From: Polynucleobacter sinensis | GTDB lineage: Bacteria > Pseudomonadota > Gammaproteobacteria > Burkholderiales > Burkholderiaceae | DNA length: 64,000 nt | Assembly: GCF_001595985.1 (NCBI RefSeq) | Contig: NZ_LOJJ01000001.1 | Location: 248,001-312,000, forward strand | Direction of reading: 5' to 3' | In this document: positions 20,324 to 31,611 of the stretch, piece after piece | Numbering within the stretch: position 1 is the stretch's first letter | Layout: every line of letters starts with the position of its first letter | Translations under genes and position numbers: made by a program | The notes under the pieces: model-generated | Databases searched by the model: none | What the model was told of the DNA's origin: nothing | Seen by the model: the letters and a program-made list of their open reading frames with translations, nothing else

Positions 20324-21661
20324 ATGGCACTCGCACCTACAAACGCAGCAAGTATTGCTCAATCAGGAAACAAGTTCGGCGAATTACGCCAACGCTTGGT
20401 ATTCCTGGTCTTGGCATTGCTCGTGTTCCGTTTGGGTGCGCATATTCCTGTGCCGGGAATTGACCCAGACCAATTGGCTCAATTGTTCTCTGGTCAAAAA
20501 GATGGCATCTTGGGAATGTTTAACTTGTTCTCAGGTGGTGCTTTATCTCGCTTTACTGTATTTGCTTTGGGCATCATGCCTTACATCTCTGCTTCGATCA
20601 TCATGCAGTTGATGACGATTGTGGTTCCTTCTTTGGAGTCTTTGAAAAAAGAAGGTCAAGCAGGTCAACGCAAGATTACTCAGTACACACGCTACGGTAC
20701 AGTGTTCTTGGCAACATTCCAGGCTTTAGGTATTTCTGTTGCCTTGCAAGCTCAACCAGGTTTGGTTATTAATCCAGGCTTGATGTTTGAACTCAACACA
20801 GTTGTTACTTTAGTTACTGGCACGATGTTCCTAATGTGGCTTGGCGAGCAGATTACTGAGCGTGGTCTTGGTAACGGCATCTCCATCATTATTTTCGGCG
20901 GCATTGTTTCAGGTCTGCCAACGGCAATCGGTAGCTTGCTCGAGTTAGTGCGCACAGGTTCTATGAATATCCTATCCGCATTGCTGATCGTAGTAATTTG
21001 TATTGCTGTGACTTATTTTGTTGTATTTGTAGAGCGTGGTCAGCGCCGTATATTGGTGAACTACGCTAAGCGTCAAGTTGGTAACAAGGTATACGGGGGT
21101 CAGTCTTCCTATTTCCCATTGAAGTTGAACATGGCTGGCGTTATTCCTCCAATTTTTGCTTCATCCATTATTTTGTTCCCTGCAACGATTGCTGGCTGGT
21201 TTACATCAGGCGAGCCTACCAATATGTTTAGCAAAATTATTAAAGATTTGGCGGCCACATTGGCCCCAGGGCAGCCTGTGTACACAATTTTGTACGCGGC
21301 AGCAATTATTTTCTTCTGCTTTTTCTACACAGCGCTGGTTTTCAATAGCCGTGAGACTGCAGATAACCTAAAGAAGAGCGGTGCCTTTGTACCAGGAATT
21401 CGTCCTGGCGATCAAACCGGTCGTTATATCGACAAGATCTTGGTGCGCTTAACTCTGGCTGGTGCAATATATATGGTTTTGGTTTGCTTGTTACCAGAAT
21501 TCTTAGTGTTGAAGTACAACGTGCCATTCTATTTCGGCGGTACTTCATTGTTGATTATTGTCGTTGTTGCAATGGATTTCATGGCTCAAGTCCAGTCATT
21601 TGTAATGCAACAACAGTATGGTTCTTTGATGAAAAAAGCTAACTTTAAGATGGGCGCTTAA
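20324..21661 (+). CDS. secY: Preprotein translocase channel subunit SecY
   Basis: Central pore of the Sec translocon in the inner membrane, working with SecE, SecG and SecA. It has 445 residues and ten hydrophobic segments. The typical plug and first helices are seen in [12 protein letters not shown] and [18 protein letters not shown]; the cytoplasmic loop [15 protein letters not shown] binds SecA and the ribosome. Standard position in the spc operon, between rplO and infA. Confidence 0.99.
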   Translation: MALAPTNAASIAQSGNKFGELRQRLVFLVLALLVFRLGAHIPVPGIDPDQLAQLFSGQKDGILGMFNLFSGGALSRFTVFALGIMPYISASIIMQLMTIVVPSLESLKKEGQAGQRKITQYTRYGTVFLATFQALGISVALQAQPGLVINPGLMFELNTVVTLVTGTMFLMWLGEQITERGLGNGISIIIFGGIVSGLPTAIGSLLELVRTGSMNILSALLIVVICIAVTYFVVFVERGQRRILVNYAKRQVGNKVYGGQSSYFPLKLNMAGVIPPIFASSIILFPATIAGWFTSGEPTNMFSKIIKDLAATLAPGQPVYTILYAAAIIFFCFFYTALVFNSRETADNLKKSGAFVPGIRPGDQTGRYIDKILVRLTLAGAIYMVLVCLLPEFLVLKYNVPFYFGGTSLLIIVVVAMDFMAQVQSFVMQQQYGSLMKKANFKMGA

Positions 21662-21665
21662 CTGA

Positions 21666-21884
21666 ATGTCTAAAGACGATGTAATTCAGATGGCGGGTGA
21701 AATTATTGAGAATTTGCCGAACGCGATGTTTCGCGTGAAGCTTGAAAACGGACATGTGGTTCTAGGGCACATTTCTGGAAAGATGAGGATGCATTACATC
21801 CGCATATTGCCAGGAGATAAGGTGACGGTGGAGATGACTCCTTACGACCTTACGCGTGCCAGAATCATTTTCCGAGCGAAGTAA
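21666..21884 (+). CDS. infA: Translation initiation factor IF-1
   Basis: IF-1 occupies the A site of the 30S subunit during initiation. It has 72 residues forming a single S1-type OB fold, with [20 protein letters not shown] at its centre. Four bases after secY, so translationally coupled. Burkholderiaceae often have a second infA elsewhere; this is the spc-operon copy. Confidence 0.98.
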   Translation: MSKDDVIQMAGEIIENLPNAMFRVKLENGHVVLGHISGKMRMHYIRILPGDKVTVEMTPYDLTRARIIFRAK

Positions 21885-21919
21885 AGATTAAGTAGTACAT
21901 ATTTTTTTAGAGGTGAGTT

Positions 21920-22036
21920 ATGAAAGTTTTGGCATCCGTTAAGTGTATTTGCAGAAATTGCAAGATCATTAAGCGCAAACGCGTTGTGCGCGTGATCTGT
22001 TCTTCAGACGCACGTCATAAGCAGCGTCAAGGCTGA
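21920..22036 (+). CDS. rpmJ: 50S ribosomal protein L36 (zinc type)
   Basis: Smallest 50S protein, 38 residues: [18 protein letters not shown] then the C-terminal half ending DARHKQRQG. The zinc ligands C11, C14, C27 and H33 are all present. An additional cysteine at position 9 is unusual. Preceded by AGAGGTGAG and lies between infA and rpsM, its normal site. It is too short for most gene-length filters. Confidence 0.97.
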   Translation: MKVLASVKCICRNCKIIKRKRVVRVICSSDARHKQRQG

Positions 22037-22060
22037 TCTGGTTAATTAAGAGGAAATCTC

Positions 22061-22426
22061 ATGGCACGTATCGCTGGGGTAAATATCCCAAATCATCAAC
22101 ATACTGTTATCGGTTTAACAGCAATTTTTGGCATTGGCACAACACGTGCTCGCAAAATTTGTGAAACCACAGGTGTTGCTATCGACAAAAAAGTTAAGGA
22201 TCTTACTGACGGTGACTTGGAAAAGTTGCGTGATGAAGTAGGTAAGTTCGTCACTGAGGGTGACCTTCGTCGTGAAGTAACGATGAGCATCAAGCGGTTA
22301 ATGGACTTAGGCTGCTATCGCGGCGTTCGTCATCGTAAGGGCTTGCCTGTACGTGGTCAACGTACCAAGACTAACGCGCGTACCCGTAAGGGCCCACGTA
22401 AGTCCGGTGTGCAACTGAAGAAATAA
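22061..22426 (+). CDS. rpsM: 30S ribosomal protein S13
   Basis: S13 in the 30S head contacts the P-site tRNA and L5 across a subunit bridge. It has 121 residues, [19 protein letters not shown], with the conserved [20 protein letters not shown] and a basic C-terminal tail. First gene of the alpha operon, 24 bases after rpmJ. Confidence 0.99.
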   Translation: MARIAGVNIPNHQHTVIGLTAIFGIGTTRARKICETTGVAIDKKVKDLTDGDLEKLRDEVGKFVTEGDLRREVTMSIKRLMDLGCYRGVRHRKGLPVRGQRTKTNARTRKGPRKSGVQLKK

Positions 22427-22444
22427 TCAAGAAAGTTTATTGAC

Positions 22445-22852
22445 ATGGCAAAACAACAATCCGCTTCTGCAGCTTCACAGCGCGCACGCAAGAAGGTTAA
22501 AAAGAACGTTGCTGACGGTATTGCACACGTTCACGCTTCTTTTAATAACACCATTATTACGATCACTGATCGCCAAGGTAATGCGCTTTCATGGGCAACA
22601 TCTGGTGGCCAGGGCTTCAAAGGCTCACGTAAATCAACACCTTTTGCCGCTCAGGTAGCTGCAGAAGTTGCAGGCAAAGTAGCAATTGAATGCGGTATCA
22701 AGAATTTGGAAGTTCAGATCAAAGGCCCAGGCCCAGGTCGTGAATCAGCAGTTCGTGCATTGAACTCATTGGGCATCAAGATCACTGAGATTCAAGACGT
22801 AACTCCAGTTCCACACAATGGTTGCCGCCCTCCTAAGCGTCGTCGTATCTAA
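22445..22852 (+). CDS. rpsK: 30S ribosomal protein S11
   Basis: S11 lies on the 30S platform near the Shine-Dalgarno helix. It has 135 residues; the core starts [20 protein letters not shown] and ends with the invariant [16 protein letters not shown]. The region before residue 20 is a short basic extension typical of betaproteobacteria. Confidence 0.99.
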   Translation: MAKQQSASAASQRARKKVKKNVADGIAHVHASFNNTIITITDRQGNALSWATSGGQGFKGSRKSTPFAAQVAAEVAGKVAIECGIKNLEVQIKGPGPGRESAVRALNSLGIKITEIQDVTPVPHNGCRPPKRRRI

Positions 22853-22904
22853 GCTTGGATGTTGGCAGTACAACAGTTTTAGTAGTTTTTTATTAAAGCC
22901 CACT

Positions 22905-22959
22905 GTTCGCCTGATTTAAAGGGCGAACTCACCGCCGGTCGCAAGACTGCGGCAAAGAA
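22905..22959 (+). other. Two hairpins in the rpsK-rpsD gap
   Basis: GTTCGCC (22905-22911) pairs perfectly with GGCGAAC (22922-22928), 10-base loop. It is followed by a bulged GC-rich hairpin (GCCGGTC, loop GCAA, GACTGCGGC, about 22935-22954) ending just before the GAAAGGAAAG ribosome binding region of rpsD. The 118-base gap is unusually long for this operon. S4 is the known regulator of the alpha operon in E. coli, so an S4 site here is a reasonable but untested guess. Confidence 0.5.
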
Positions 22960-22970
22960 AGGAAAGCATC

Positions 22971-23594
22971 GTGGCACGTTACTTAGGGCCTAAGGCCAAA
23001 TTAGCACGTCGGGAAGGTACCGACTTATTTTTAAAGAGCGCACGTCGCGCCCTGTCAGACAAGTGCAAGTTAGATACTAAGCCTGGTCAACATGGCCGTA
23101 CATCTGGCTCAAGAACATCTGATTACGGCAATCAATTGCGTGAAAAGCAAAAGGTTAAGCGTATCTATGGCGTATTAGAGCGTCAATTCCGTCGTTACTT
23201 CGCAGAAGCTGAGCGTCGTAAGGGCAACACTGGTGAAACATTGCTCCAGTTGCTTGAGTCACGTTTAGACAACGTGGTTTATCGCATGGGCTTTGGTTCC
23301 ACTCGTGCTGAAGCGCGTCAGTTGGTTTCTCATTGCGCGGTAATGCTCAATGGCAACCCAGTAAACATTCCATCTATTCAGGTTAAGCCTGGTGATGTAG
23401 TGGCTATTCGTGAAAAAGCGAAAAAGCAAGCGCGTATTACAGAATCACTCAATTTGGTTGGGCAAATGGCGGCTGTTACTTGGGTTTCAGTTGACCCAGC
23501 CAAGCTCGAGGGAACATTTAAGCAAGTGCCTGACCGCGAAGATATTAGCGGTGAAATTAATGAAAGTTTGATCGTCGAATTGTATTCACGCTAA
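22971..23594 (+). CDS. rpsD: 30S ribosomal protein S4
   Basis: S4 is a primary 16S rRNA binder, a fidelity protein and an rRNA antiterminator; in E. coli it represses the alpha operon. The start is GTG ([18 protein letters not shown] after initiation). It has 207 residues with the S4 RNA-binding domain from [20 protein letters not shown] onward. Preceded by two hairpins in a 118-base gap. Confidence 0.99.
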   Translation: MARYLGPKAKLARREGTDLFLKSARRALSDKCKLDTKPGQHGRTSGSRTSDYGNQLREKQKVKRIYGVLERQFRRYFAEAERRKGNTGETLLQLLESRLDNVVYRMGFGSTRAEARQLVSHCAVMLNGNPVNIPSIQVKPGDVVAIREKAKKQARITESLNLVGQMAAVTWVSVDPAKLEGTFKQVPDREDISGEINESLIVELYSR

Positions 23595-23617
23595 TTAGGC
23601 ACTCTCAAGGAAAAAAT

Positions 23618-24598
23618 ATGCAAACAAATTTGCTCAAGCCAAAAATTATTTCTGTTGAAGCGCTTACTGCCAACCAAGCTAAGGTTGTTATGGAGCCGTT
23701 CGAGCGTGGCTATGGCCACACACTCGGCAATGCCTTACGTCGTGTTTTGTTGTCCTCGATGGTTGGTTATGCACCAACTGAAGTAGCAATTGCAGGTGTT
23801 GTTCATGAGTACTCCACATTAGATGGCGTTCAAGAGGATGTAGTAAACCTTTTGTTGAACCTCAAAGGCATCGTATTTAAGTTGCAGTCACGTGATGAAG
23901 TTACTATCAATTTGCGTAAAGAAGGCCCAGGTGTAGTTACAGCAAAAGATATTGATTTGCCACATGATGTAGAAATCATTAATCCTGATCACGTTATCGC
24001 TCACTTGTCAGCTGGTGGCAAGTTAGATATGCAGATCAAGGTTGAAAAAGGCCGTGGCTATGTACCAGGCAATATGCGTCAATACCATGACGAAGCAACC
24101 AAGATTATTGGTCGCATCGTATTGGATGCCTCATTTAGCCCAGTAAGCCGTGTTAGCTATGCTGTTGAGTCTGCTCGTGTTGAGCAACGTACTGACCTTG
24201 ATCGTCTCGTAATGACAATCGAAACAAACGGTGTGTTGTCTCCCGAAGAGGCGATTCGTCAAGCCGCTACTATTTTGGTTGATCAGTTAGTTGTATTCGC
24301 AGCCCTTGAAAGCAGCGAAGTGTCTGGTGATCTAGCTCCAAGCCGCTCATCAATGGTTGATCCAATGTTGATGCGTCCAGTTGATGATCTCGAACTCACA
24401 GTTCGCTCTGCAAATTGCTTGAAGGCTGAGAACATTTACTACATCGGTGACTTGATTCAACGTACAGAGAATGAATTGTTGAAGACGCCTAATTTAGGTC
24501 GTAAGTCTTTGAATGAAATCAAAGATGTATTGGCGGCTCGTGGCTTAAGTCTTGGCATGAAACTCGAAAGCTGGCCTCCAGCTAACCTCGAGAAATAA
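23618..24598 (+). CDS. rpoA: RNA polymerase alpha subunit
   Basis: Alpha dimerises to start RNA polymerase assembly and its C-terminal domain binds UP elements and activators. It has 326 residues. The N-terminal domain shows [20 protein letters not shown]; the C-terminal helix-hairpin-helix domain includes LRSANC-type and [18 protein letters not shown] sequences. Between rpsD and rplQ in the alpha operon. Confidence 0.99.
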   Translation: MQTNLLKPKIISVEALTANQAKVVMEPFERGYGHTLGNALRRVLLSSMVGYAPTEVAIAGVVHEYSTLDGVQEDVVNLLLNLKGIVFKLQSRDEVTINLRKEGPGVVTAKDIDLPHDVEIINPDHVIAHLSAGGKLDMQIKVEKGRGYVPGNMRQYHDEATKIIGRIVLDASFSPVSRVSYAVESARVEQRTDLDRLVMTIETNGVLSPEEAIRQAATILVDQLVVFAALESSEVSGDLAPSRSSMVDPMLMRPVDDLELTVRSANCLKAENIYYIGDLIQRTENELLKTPNLGRKSLNEIKDVLAARGLSLGMKLESWPPANLEK

Positions 24599-24614
24599 TT
24601 AGAAAGGAAGCATC

Positions 24615-25007
24615 ATGCGTCACGGAAACGGCTTACGCAAACTAAACAGAACATCATCACATCGCTTAGCGATGCTGCGCAACATGTCCAATTCTCTTTT
24701 GGAGCACGAAGTGATTAAAACCACTTTGCCAAAAGCAAAAGAATTGCGCATGGTTGTTGAGCCTTTGATTACCTTGGGTAAAAAAGATAACTTAGCAAAC
24801 CGTCGCTTGGCATTTAATCGCACGCGTGATCGCGATATCGTGACCAAACTCTTTACAGAGCTTGGCCCACGTTATGCAACTCGTCCAGGTGGCTACCTTC
24901 GTATTTTGAAGTTTGGCTTCCGTCATGGTGACAATGCACCTATGGCTTTGGTTGAGTTGGTAGATCGTCCAGAGGTTGAAGAAACAGCAGTAGCTGAAGA
25001 GGCTTAA
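24615..25007 (+). CDS. rplQ: 50S ribosomal protein L17
   Basis: L17 surrounds the exit tunnel opening. It has 130 residues, [20 protein letters not shown], and an acidic tail ending EETAVAEEA. Last gene of the alpha operon, followed 16 bases later by a strong terminator. Confidence 0.99.
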   Translation: MRHGNGLRKLNRTSSHRLAMLRNMSNSLLEHEVIKTTLPKAKELRMVVEPLITLGKKDNLANRRLAFNRTRDRDIVTKLFTELGPRYATRPGGYLRILKFGFRHGDNAPMALVELVDRPEVEETAVAEEA

Positions 25008-25023
25008 GTTCTTTAGCAAGATT

Positions 25024-25051
25024 AAAAGCCAGGCTTCGGTCTGGCTTTTTT
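25024..25051 (+). terminator. Rho-independent terminator of the alpha operon
   Basis: AAAAGCCAG (25024-25032) pairs with CTGGCTTTT (25041-25049) around GCTTCGGT, with a run of T to 25051. It closes the long ribosomal-protein region. Confidence 0.9.
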
Positions 25052-25075
25052 CATTTATACGGTTATAAATACATC

Positions 25076-25408
25076 ATGACCAAAGACCAATCTGCCAACT
25101 TATTAATTATTGTCACCAGTTTTGCATCTCTTGAAGATGCAAAGAAAATGGCGCATCAATTGATTGAAAGCCGCATGGCTGCCTGCGTGCAAATTCAAGA
25201 GGGCATCCATTCCATCTATCGATGGGAGGGCAAGCTATGCGAAGAAAATGAAGTTCTGTTGTCAGCAAAGACAGTTACAGATAAATGGATGGATATTTCT
25301 AATTACATAAAAAGTCATCATCCTTATGATTTACCGGAGGTGGTTGCCTATGCGCCGGAAAAATATGAAGTGCTGTATGGCAAGTGGGTGCAGGCCGAGG
25401 TAAAGTGA
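25076..25408 (+). CDS. cutA: CutA1 divalent-cation tolerance protein
   Basis: Small trimeric protein with a ferredoxin-like fold, linked to copper and divalent-cation tolerance in E. coli; its exact role is unresolved. It has 110 residues with the family pattern ESRMAACVQIQEGIHSIYRW and the closing HPYDLPEVVAYAP. There is no ribosome binding site before the ATG; TATAAA at 25064-25069 lies only six bases upstream, which raises the possibility of a leaderless message. The next gene, dsbD, starts five bases after the stop. Confidence 0.95.
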   Translation: MTKDQSANLLIIVTSFASLEDAKKMAHQLIESRMAACVQIQEGIHSIYRWEGKLCEENEVLLSAKTVTDKWMDISNYIKSHHPYDLPEVVAYAPEKYEVLYGKWVQAEVK

Positions 25409-25413
25409 GTCTC

Positions 25414-27087
25414 ATGAGATTGATTAATAAATTCATTCTGGCGTTAGCTGCATTTCTATTCGTTATTGGGAATGCATTTGCAGCACCGGAATTTCTTCCT
25501 CCTGAGAAAGCATTTCAGGCTGAAGCAAGCTGGGTAGCCAATACAAATGATATTGAGTTGGAAATTTTTCCAGCCAAGGGATATTACATCTATCAAGAAT
25601 CTCTCCATTTTAAAATGGGCTCCCAAGCCAATAAAATCAAGGCTGTGAGTGCATCACTCCCACCGGGTGTTGAAAAGTTTGATGAAACTTTTCAAAAGAA
25701 GATGCAGGTTTATAAAAAAGAATTTTTAATAACGCTTGAGCAAAAAGCGGAGATTGGAAAACCCACATATCTCGAGGTAGAGCTTCAGGGTTGTGCAGAG
25801 GCGGGAATTTGCTACCCACCAATGACCTTAAAGTTTTTATTGGCAGGACCTGGAGTAAAGGCGGGACCCATACCTGAGTTGCTCGATGTAGCCAGTCAAT
25901 TTACTCCAAAGACTGAATGGAGCTTGATGGATATATGGCGTGAGCGTGATGATATCAATGCTATTAGCCGCTTCCTAGATAGCACTCCAACGGGCTACCT
26001 ATTTTTAGCATTTTTTATCCTGGGCTTAGCACTAGCATTTACTCCTTGTGTATTGCCTATGCTTCCAATTTTGTCGAGTGTTGTTTTTGGTACTCAAGGC
26101 AGTCAATCGATATCTAAGGGTAAGGCGAGTCTATTGGCGATGGCTTATGTGCTTGGCATGGCTTGCGTATATGCTCTTGCAGGGGTCTTGATGGCAGCCG
26201 TGGGTGGAAGCGTTCAGCGTGCTCTGCAGAGCCCTATAGCGTTGATTGGATTTGCAGTGCTGTTATTGGCCTTATCTGGGAGCTTATTTGGTCTTTATGA
26301 CCTCAGATTGCCCCAATCATGGCATCAGCATATTGATCGTTTGGCTGGGCGACACGAGGGTGGCAATATGATCGGTGCCTTTGCTTTGGGCGGCATCTCC
26401 ACTTTAGTCGCCAGTCCTTGTATCACCGCACCATTGGCAGGCGTGCTGACATTTATCGCCCAAACTGGCTCAATGAGTTTAGGGGCTGGACTCCTTTTTG
26501 TAATGGCTCTGGGTATGGGGTTGCCATTGCTATTGATCGCTGTGGAAGCGCGGATTTTGATTCCATCCACAGGGGTTTGGATGGTTTGGTTGCAAAGAAC
26601 CCTCGGAGTGCTTTTGGTAGCAACTGCGGCATGGATTGCTTCCCCATTAATTCAACGTGGTGATGATGCAGTGAGCACAAATTTTATTGCCAATGGGCAG
26701 CGGCAACATCAAGTGGGAGATGCTCGTTTTACCGTGATTGACTCCAATGCCCAGTTAGATCAATTTTTGGCGCAAGCAAAAATAGAAAAAAAATTAGTAC
26801 TGTTGGATTTTTATGCAGACTGGTGTATTTCCTGCAAAGAGATGGAGGCGAGCACTTTTGCTAATCCAGAGGTGAATCAAGAGTTGCAGAAATTTGTTTT
26901 ATTGCAAGCAGATGTCACCAAAAATAATGCTGAGCATCAGGCATTGCTTAAGCGATTTAATCTATATGGGCCGCCCGGTATTTTGATGTTCGATCTCAAT
27001 TCCGAGGAATTGAAAGATCAACGCGTAATTGGTTATATGCCGCCACAACGATTTATCGAGCGCTTAAAAAAAGCGCTAGCGCATTAA
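25414..27087 (+). CDS. dsbD: Thiol:disulfide interchange protein DsbD
   Basis: Inner-membrane protein that carries electrons from cytoplasmic thioredoxin to periplasmic DsbC and cytochrome c maturation. It has 557 residues: signal peptide 1-23 (ending GNAFA), N-terminal immunoglobulin-like domain with C127 and C133 (GCAEAGICYPP), membrane domain with the paired cysteines C212 (TPCVLP) and C336 (SPCITAP), and a C-terminal thioredoxin domain with C471 and C474 (ADWCISCKEME). All six catalytic cysteines are present. A GTG 30 bases upstream is in frame but inside cutA; the ATG gives a proper signal peptide. Confidence 0.96.
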   Translation: MRLINKFILALAAFLFVIGNAFAAPEFLPPEKAFQAEASWVANTNDIELEIFPAKGYYIYQESLHFKMGSQANKIKAVSASLPPGVEKFDETFQKKMQVYKKEFLITLEQKAEIGKPTYLEVELQGCAEAGICYPPMTLKFLLAGPGVKAGPIPELLDVASQFTPKTEWSLMDIWRERDDINAISRFLDSTPTGYLFLAFFILGLALAFTPCVLPMLPILSSVVFGTQGSQSISKGKASLLAMAYVLGMACVYALAGVLMAAVGGSVQRALQSPIALIGFAVLLLALSGSLFGLYDLRLPQSWHQHIDRLAGRHEGGNMIGAFALGGISTLVASPCITAPLAGVLTFIAQTGSMSLGAGLLFVMALGMGLPLLLIAVEARILIPSTGVWMVWLQRTLGVLLVATAAWIASPLIQRGDDAVSTNFIANGQRQHQVGDARFTVIDSNAQLDQFLAQAKIEKKLVLLDFYADWCISCKEMEASTFANPEVNQELQKFVLLQADVTKNNAEHQALLKRFNLYGPPGILMFDLNSEELKDQRVIGYMPPQRFIERLKKALAH

Positions 27088-27099
27088 TTACTTATTTAT

Positions 27100-28756
<1,657 letters not shown>

Positions 28757-28870
28757 GTCCAGAAGCTATTGTAAAATCACGCAAAATCATGAAATATCTC
28801 ATGGTGTTGGGTAAAAGGTTGTAAAAGTAGGGCCCAAACACTTTTAGGAATTTTTGCCAAGGTAAACATA

Positions 28871-29596
28871 ATGCGTCAAACCTCTCAAATCTCCAAATTA
28901 ACTAGCTTACGTGCTGGTTTTGCGGCTGTGTCTATTTTCGCTCTAAGCGGGCTTTCAGGCCAAGTTTTTGCAGCTGATCCTGCGCCAATGGCTCCTGCTG
29001 CTGAAACAAAGGCCGCGGCCCCTGGCAAACCAAAAGTCGACGTGGCTGCTGGTGAGGCTCTGTATTCCAACGGGGACGCTAGCCGCGGCGTTACAGCTTG
29101 TCTTACTTGTCACGGCCCTAAGGGCCAGAGTGCAACTGCTACCTGGCCAAAGTTGTCAGCTCAGCATGCTGCCTACACAACTAAACAATTGAAAAACTTC
29201 AAAGATGGCACTCGTGCAAATCCAGTCATGATGGGTATGGTCGCTACTTTGACTGAGCAAGATATGCAAAATATCTCCGCTTACCTTGCTAAGCAACCAG
29301 TTTCACAGGGTGTCGCTCAAAATAAGAGCACGATTGAACTTGGCCAAAGTATTTATCGTGGCGGTATCGCCGCCAAAGGTGTTCCAGCCTGTGCAGCCTG
29401 CCATGGCCCAACAGGTGCAGGTATTCCTTCTCAGTACCCACGTATGGGCGGTCAATGGGCTGAATACAACGCAGCCCAACTATTGGCCTTCCGAGAGGGA
29501 GTTCGTAAGAACAGCAGCCAAATGACAACAATTGCTACCAAGCTTTCAGATCAAGAAATGAAAGCAGTCTCAGATTACATGGCAGGTTTGCATTAA
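28871..29596 (+). CDS. Dihaem cytochrome c4
   Basis: Periplasmic electron carrier feeding terminal oxidases. It has 241 residues: signal peptide about 1-34, an Ala/Pro/Lys-rich linker (35-57), then two cytochrome c domains with CLTCH at 77-81 and CAACH at 174-178. The two halves resemble each other (LTCHGPKGQS and AACHGPTGAG), as expected for c4. Methionine-rich segments PVMMGMVATL and SSQMTTIATKL supply the axial ligands. Beside engB-hemB, as in other betaproteobacteria. Confidence 0.93.
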   Translation: MRQTSQISKLTSLRAGFAAVSIFALSGLSGQVFAADPAPMAPAAETKAAAPGKPKVDVAAGEALYSNGDASRGVTACLTCHGPKGQSATATWPKLSAQHAAYTTKQLKNFKDGTRANPVMMGMVATLTEQDMQNISAYLAKQPVSQGVAQNKSTIELGQSIYRGGIAAKGVPACAACHGPTGAGIPSQYPRMGGQWAEYNAAQLLAFREGVRKNSSQMTTIATKLSDQEMKAVSDYMAGLH

Positions 29597-29613
29597 TTGC
29601 ACTTTGCTTGAAT

Positions 29614-29645
29614 AAAAAACCCCGCTCAATTTTGCGGGGTTTTTT
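29614..29645. terminator. Bidirectional terminator between cytochrome c4 and lysA
   Basis: AAAAAACCCCGC (29614-29625), loop TCAATTTT, GCGGGGTTTTTT (29634-29645). A GC-rich core flanked by an A run and a T run serves both converging genes. Confidence 0.92.
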
Positions 29646-29687
29646 GTTGCATGTGATTCTTCAGAATTGCTATCACACCGTTTTCTG

Positions 29688-30986
29688 CTAGCTTGGCAAC
29701 ACTGTTTCACTTGCGAAAAGATCTTTGATATTTTCACGTGAGCGAATGACGTAAGCATTATTACCATCAACCATGATTTCAGCAGGCTTAGGTCGAGTGT
29801 TGTAGTTGGAGGCCATCACAAAACCATATGCCCCTGCAGAAAGAATGGCCAGTAAATCACCTTCTTCAACTGCGAGACTACGATCTCTTCCCAGCCAATC
29901 TCCTGATTCACAGACGGGACCAACGATATCGTAAGTTGACTTGGAAACAGTCTTGGTTTCGACGGGAACGATGCTGTGATATGCCTCGTAGAGTGCTGGG
30001 CGCATGAGCTCAGTCATTGCGGCATCTACGATGCAAAAGTTCTTCTCGGCGCCAGGCTTGAGATATTCCACTGTGGTCAGGAGCACACCTGCATTACCCA
30101 CGAGAGATCTGCCAGGCTCTAATACAACATCTAAATGGCCAAAGCCACGCTCAGCAACACGATTGAGTAAGGTGTTGGTGAATTCGGTAATATCGGGAGG
30201 AGTTTCATCGCCATAAGAAATTCCAAGACCACCACCTAAATCAAGATGGTGGATATCGATGCCTTCTTTTTTCAACTGAGTGACCAGCTCAAGCACCTTA
30301 TCTAAGGCATCAAGGTAAGGAGCCGTTGTCGTAATTTGCGAGCCGATATGGCAATCAATACCAACAACATCTATCTGTGGAAGGAGTGCAGCCTCTCTAT
30401 ACGTTTTGAGTACCTCATGATAGGCGATGCCAAATTTATTTCCCTTCAAGCCGGTGGAGATGTAGGGATGAGTTTGAGCATCGACATCAGGATTCACGCG
30501 TAAAGAGATTGGTGCGCGGCAATCAAGTTTAGTAGCAACGCGATTGATTTGTTCTAGCTCTGCGATCGATTCGACATTAATGCATTTGACGCCTGCCTCT
30601 AATGCTTGTGCGATTTCACTGGCTGATTTACCCACGCCTGCAAATACCAGACTCTTTGGGTCGGCACCTATAGCCAGCGCACGCGCTAGTTCTCCGCCAC
30701 TTACTAAATCAAACCCAGCACCCAATTTTCTAAAGCAATCAATCACCGCAAGATTGCTATTTGCTTTCATCGCGAAATGTACCCGTGCGCGCCTTTTTCC
30801 ACTCGAATCTACACAAGCCCTGTCATAGGCTTGGTAGGCATTAGCTAATGCTTTTTTGCTGTAAACATACAAAGGGGTGCCGAACTCTTTAGCCAAATCT
30901 GCCAAGGGGATATCTTCAACATACCAGCTGCCGTTACGTTCTGTAAATCCGACTAATTGCGGAATGGGAATTACTTTGCTTGTCAT
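29688..30986 (-). CDS. lysA: Diaminopimelate decarboxylase
   Basis: PLP enzyme that makes lysine from meso-diaminopimelate, the last step of the pathway. It has 432 residues. The PLP lysine is K74 (VHFAMKANSN); HIGSQ, GGGLGISYG, EPGRSLVGNAG, CESGDWLG and the C-terminal GFVMASNYNTRPKP are all present. It overlaps lptM by four bases (ATGA), so the two are translationally coupled, a pairing conserved across proteobacteria. Confidence 0.97.
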   Translation of the reverse strand: MTSKVIPIPQLVGFTERNGSWYVEDIPLADLAKEFGTPLYVYSKKALANAYQAYDRACVDSSGKRRARVHFAMKANSNLAVIDCFRKLGAGFDLVSGGELARALAIGADPKSLVFAGVGKSASEIAQALEAGVKCINVESIAELEQINRVATKLDCRAPISLRVNPDVDAQTHPYISTGLKGNKFGIAYHEVLKTYREAALLPQIDVVGIDCHIGSQITTTAPYLDALDKVLELVTQLKKEGIDIHHLDLGGGLGISYGDETPPDITEFTNTLLNRVAERGFGHLDVVLEPGRSLVGNAGVLLTTVEYLKPGAEKNFCIVDAAMTELMRPALYEAYHSIVPVETKTVSKSTYDIVGPVCESGDWLGRDRSLAVEEGDLLAILSAGAYGFVMASNYNTRPKPAEIMVDGNNAYVIRSRENIKDLFASETVLPS

Positions 30987-31174
30987 TGCTTCGCCGATGA
31001 TGGGTTAGTCGCAGTGGGGTTTTGTGGTGAATAGAGTTTGCCTTTAGGCTCAGGCTCGCTAGGCGGTACTGGGGCGGGCGGTACATTTGGTAAATATAGC
31101 GGACCCCTAACCCCACATCCAACAAGGGATATTAAAAGGCTAATACTTAGGGTTCTGGTAAGAGTCGCTATCAT
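30983..31174 (-). CDS. lptM: Small lipoprotein LptM (YifL-like)
   Basis: 63-residue lipoprotein with signal peptide and lipobox LVGC (C20). The mature start CGVRGPLYLP matches the LptM family, which in E. coli helps oxidative maturation of the LptD translocon. The rest is a proline-rich tail. Located just upstream of and overlapping lysA, as is common for the family. Divergent from cyaY, with only about 47 bases between starts. Confidence 0.88.
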   Translation of the reverse strand: MIATLTRTLSISLLISLVGCGVRGPLYLPNVPPAPVPPSEPEPKGKLYSPQNPTATNPSSAKQ

Positions 31175-31221
31175 GAATGTCTCTAAAACGAATGATTGAA
31201 TATAGCATGCAGGACTCTAAT

Positions 31222-31605
31222 ATGAATTCAAATAATCAAGCGGTTGACTCTATTGATGACAAGCAATTTCATCAACTGGGGAGCCATTTGCTGCATTCGA
31301 TTGAGGTGGCTTTAGAGGCTGCTGATGATGAGTTGGATCTAGATCTAGATGTGGAGCGTCAGGGGGGTAATGTCATCAACATTCGTTTTAAGGACCGCAG
31401 CGTGATTGTGGTCAACACTCAGCCCCCTTTGCATGAGATTTGGGTGGCAGCCAAATCTGGTGGTTATCACTATCGCTGGGCAGGCACCTTAGCCACACCT
31501 CTTTGGTTGGATACAAAAACCGGGCGTGAACTATTGACCGATCTTTCGGAATTTGCCACTGCTCAGGCGGGCCAAGCCATTAGCATTGGCCTGCTAAAAG
31601 CTTAG
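31222..31605 (+). CDS. cyaY: Iron-sulfur cluster assembly protein CyaY (frataxin homologue)
   Basis: Bacterial frataxin, an iron-binding modulator of the IscS-IscU machinery. The acidic ridge (ALEAADDELDLDLDVERQGG) and the core VVNTQPPLHEIWVAAKSGGYH are typical. Several in-frame ATGs lie upstream (31177, 31192, 31207); 31222 is chosen because AGGA at 31211-31214 is correctly spaced, giving 127 residues. Even so it is somewhat longer than the usual 105-110, with about 12 extra N-terminal residues. Confidence 0.92.
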   Translation: MNSNNQAVDSIDDKQFHQLGSHLLHSIEVALEAADDELDLDLDVERQGGNVINIRFKDRSVIVVNTQPPLHEIWVAAKSGGYHYRWAGTLATPLWLDTKTGRELLTDLSEFATAQAGQAISIGLLKA

Positions 31606-31611
31606 CAATGA

